A stretch of DNA of 6,920 nucleotides, taken from positions 1 through 6,920 of the forward strand of contig VGXH01000093.1 of the NCBI GenBank assembly GCA_016873405.1. The letters run 5' to 3'. Below, piece after piece: positions 5,287 through 6,920 of the stretch; position 1 is the stretch's first letter, and each line of letters starts with the position of its first letter. The notes under the pieces are model-generated. The model was not told where the DNA came from and did no database searches. It saw only the letters and a list, made by a program, of their open reading frames with translations. A program made the position numbers and the translations under genes. This stretch comes from a bacterium. Lineage in GTDB: Bacteria > Krumholzibacteriota > Krumholzibacteria > LZORAL124-64-63.

Positions 5287-6684
5287 ATGAAGCGACAGAC
5301 CGTCAGCTTGTGCATCATCGCGCGCGACGAGGAAGCCAACATCGGCATGGCGATCAAGTCCGTGCTGGCCCTGGTCCACGAGATCGTGGTCGTGGACACG
5401 GGCTCGCGCGACAACACGCGCATCATCGCCGAGGGCTACGGCGCGCGCGTGGTCGACATGGCGTGGGAGGACGATTTCTCGGCCGCGCGCAACCTCGCGC
5501 TGGCCGAGGCGCACGGCGATTGGATCCTGTTCCTGGATGCCGACGAGATCCTGCAGCCAATCCGCCCCGTGGAGTTCCAGCGCCTGCTGGGCGATCCCGG
5601 CGCCGCCGCCTACCGCCTGCGCATGATCAGCGCGCAGCCCGGCGACACCGACCAGGTCGAGGGGCGCGTGCGCCTGTTCCGCCGCCTGCCCGGCGTGAGC
5701 TACCGCTATCCGATCTTCGAGCGCGTGACGCCCGACCTCGCCGATTGGTGCGCGCGCACCGGCCAGGCGGTCCTCGAATGCGATCTGGCGGTCATGCACG
5801 ACGGCTGCGACGCCGACCGCCGTGCCCGCGCGCGCGAGCGCAACCTGCGCATCCTGCGCAAGGCGATCGCCGCGCACCCGGACGAGCCGTATTTCCACTA
5901 CCGGCTGGCTTGCGAATCGCTGGCGCGCCTCGACGACGAGATCCTGCCCCAGGCCGGGCTGGAAACGGCCATCGGGCACCTGGGCACCGCTTGGCGGAAG
6001 GCGCTCGGGCTGGAGGTCGAGCAGCGCCGCACGCTGCCGTGGCTGGCCGACCTGTGCGTGCGGTCGGCGGCCGGGCTGCTGGCCCTCGGCCGCGTGGAGG
6101 AGGCCCGGGCCGTGGTGACGGAGTCCCGGCACACCTTCCCCGACCATCCGCAGGTGCTGCTCAGCTCGGTCGCCGCCTCGTGCCGCCTGTTGCAGGATGT
6201 CCGCGAGCAGTGGTCGGGCGCCTCGGCGGCGGGACTGGTGGCCGGAATCCGCGCCGATCTGGCGGCGATCCGCGACGGGCGCACCCGCACCTACGGCGCC
6301 GCGCTGGACAGCCGCGTGCGCGACCTGTATCCTCTTCGCTACCAGGGTGAGCTGGCGCTGCTGGAGGGGCGCGTCAGCGAGGCGGTGGATCTGTTCGAGC
6401 AGGCGCTGAGTCTGGATCCGACCTATTCCTTCGGCTGGCTGGGCATGGCCGAGTGCTCCCGCTTCGCCGGGGACCGCAAGCGGGCCCTCAAGCTCTACCT
6501 TCGGACCGTCACCGAGAACCCCGGCAATCACCGCGCCTGGCTGCGCGGCTGCGACCTGATGCGCGAGATGGAGTTCCACGACAACGCCGCCAGCTGGTGG
6601 CGCGAGGTCGAGGAGCGCTTCCCCGAGCACCCGGCCGTGCGCGCCGCCTGGACACGGGCCCAACTGCAGCCGCAGCCGGTCTGA
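5287..6684 (+). CDS. Family-2 glycosyltransferase with TPR-type C-terminal half
   Basis: 465 aa. Residues 1 to about 110 are a GT-A glycosyltransferase domain: SLCIIARDEEANIGMAIKSV (7-26), EIVVVDTGSRDNT (32-44), then the WEDDFSAARNLAL segment (60-72) and FLDADE (82-87). Asp84 and Asp86 of that segment are the metal/nucleotide-sugar DxD. The set WxxDFSxARN plus DADE marks the WaaE/KdtX-like and SunS-like cytosolic GT2 branch. VMHDGC (169-174) keeps the conserved His region. From about 190 the protein becomes helical, with TPR-like pairs, clearest at 265-285 and 352-420, for example GRVSEAVDLFEQALSLDPTY (361-380). These presumably bind a protein or glycan acceptor. There is no signal peptide or membrane segment. 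The sugar and acceptor (lipopolysaccharide core, protein or peptide) are unknown. The start ATG 5287 fits the usual short lead before the first strand. The next gene follows 60 bases downstream on the same strand. Confidence 0.9.
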   Translation: MKRQTVSLCIIARDEEANIGMAIKSVLALVHEIVVVDTGSRDNTRIIAEGYGARVVDMAWEDDFSAARNLALAEAHGDWILFLDADEILQPIRPVEFQRLLGDPGAAAYRLRMISAQPGDTDQVEGRVRLFRRLPGVSYRYPIFERVTPDLADWCARTGQAVLECDLAVMHDGCDADRRARARERNLRILRKAIAAHPDEPYFHYRLACESLARLDDEILPQAGLETAIGHLGTAWRKALGLEVEQRRTLPWLADLCVRSAAGLLALGRVEEARAVVTESRHTFPDHPQVLLSSVAASCRLLQDVREQWSGASAAGLVAGIRADLAAIRDGRTRTYGAALDSRVRDLYPLRYQGELALLEGRVSEAVDLFEQALSLDPTYSFGWLGMAECSRFAGDRKRALKLYLRTVTENPGNHRAWLRGCDLMREMEFHDNAASWWREVEERFPEHPAVRAAWTRAQLQPQPV

Positions 6685-6700
6685 CCGGGCGCCGGCCCGG
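6685..6700 (+). other. Small hairpin right after the glycosyltransferase stop
   Basis: CCGGGC (6685-6690) pairs with GCCCGG (6695-6700) around a GCCG loop, directly after the TGA. There is no U-tract, so it is a weak terminator or 3'-end stabiliser at best. Readthrough into the following nucleotidase gene seems likely. Confidence 0.3.
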
Positions 6701-6728
6701 AACGAACCGGGGCGCGCCGGCCGTTCCC

Positions 6729-6734
6729 GGGGAG
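6729..6734 (+). promoter_or_regulatory. Ribosome binding site of the 5'-nucleotidase gene
   Basis: GGGGAG lies 10 bases before ATG 6745, a slightly long but workable spacing. It supports that start over the in-frame Met35. Confidence 0.5.
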
Positions 6735-6744
6735 TCACCGCGAC

Positions 6745-6920
6745 ATGAGCACGTCCGAACCGGCGGGCGCCGGCGACGCGGCCGCGTTTCCCGGACCCGG
6801 GGAACTCGAACCGCGCCGGCGCATCTTCACCAACCGCAATCTGCGCATGGCGTCCATCGCGGCCATCGGCTTCGACATGGACCACACGCTGGCCATCTAC
6901 AACGTCGACAACTTCAAAAA
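6745..6920 (+). CDS. HAD-superfamily 5'-nucleotidase (cN-II/HAD-IG type), N-terminal fragment (3' end outside window)
   Basis: 58 complete codons are visible before the window ends. After a 23-residue Ala/Gly/Pro-rich lead come RRRIFTNRNLRM (24-35) and IGFDMDHTLAIYNVDNFK (41-58). The iF-NR-L...I-GFDMD-TLA-Y pattern is the start of the cytosolic purine 5'-nucleotidase family (HAD-IG, cN-II-like). Asp44 would be the phospho-accepting nucleophile and Asp46 the acid/base. Members dephosphorylate IMP/GMP-type nucleotides, though bacterial substrates are poorly known. Its place 60 bases after the glycosyltransferase suggests co-transcription, while its chemistry fits the ahcY/add purine theme at the other end of the window. 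Most of the protein is not visible. Confidence 0.82.
   Translation, partial: MSTSEPAGAGDAAAFPGPGELEPRRRIFTNRNLRMASIAAIGFDMDHTLAIYNVDNFK

Noticed and set aside
4668..6350. 560-residue plus-strand reading frame across the methyltransferase and glycosyltransferase
   Set aside because: It crosses two genuine genes in other frames and a divergent intergenic region. Its translation is Arg/Gly/Ala-rich without motifs.
5140..6885. 581-residue minus-strand reading frame opposite the glycosyltransferase
   Set aside because: It is an antisense shadow with shuffled, low-complexity composition and no recognisable motif, while the plus strand carries a clear GT2 protein.
1..6920. Mobile element, CRISPR array, toxin-antitoxin or defence system
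   Set aside because: No transposase, integrase, terminal inverted repeats, spaced repeats or nuclease/toxin motifs were seen. All sizeable coding regions are accounted for by ordinary families.

Overview
The window is about 6.9 kb of very GC-rich, gene-dense bacterial chromosome (roughly 70% GC by eye). An outer-membrane barrel protein with a signal peptide and a C-terminal BAM-type signal points to a diderm (Gram-negative-type) bacterium. The gene set and the archaeal/Thermotoga-like AhcY tail would suit an uncultured high-GC phylum (FCB-like, Gemmatimonadota-like or deltaproteobacterial relatives), but the sequence alone does not settle the taxon. No mobile element, CRISPR array, rRNA or tRNA was seen.

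Layout, left to right. (1) 1-182, +: the last 59 codons of S-adenosylhomocysteine hydrolase (ahcY), followed by a perfect 14-bp hairpin at 206-237. (2) 301-1401, -: a secreted two-part envelope protein, with an N-terminal lipocalin-like beta domain, an Ala-rich linker and a C-terminal outer-membrane beta-barrel. (3) 1402-1857: a divergent control region with one good sigma70-type promoter on each strand and a roughly 300-nt leader in front of add. (4) 1858-2952, +: adenosine deaminase (add), TTG start. (5) 5135 down to 3026, -: a three-gene operon of SpoU/TrmH-family RNA methyltransferase, DUF116 cysteine-rich protein and UbiA-family membrane prenyltransferase. Its genes are joined by 4-base ATGA and GTGA overlaps. 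(6) 5287-6684, +: a family-2 glycosyltransferase with a TPR-type helical C-terminal half. (7) 6745 to the window edge, +: the N-terminus of a HAD-superfamily 5'-nucleotidase (cN-II-like).

How the genes fit together. AhcY splits S-adenosylhomocysteine into homocysteine and adenosine, and Add deaminates adenosine to inosine, so the left end makes sense as SAH clearance and purine salvage. The partial 5'-nucleotidase at the right end also belongs to nucleotide turnover, but may be there by chance. The DUF116-UbiA pair, tightly coupled behind an RNA methyltransferase, is the least explained unit. The UbiA protein appears to lack one aspartate in each of its two Mg-diphosphate motifs, so its substrate and even its activity are uncertain.

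I do not see a clear new defence or mobile system. The best candidates for novelty are the coupled DUF116/UbiA unit, the lipocalin-like/barrel fusion, the long add leader, and a promoter placed so that the methyltransferase mRNA would be leaderless.
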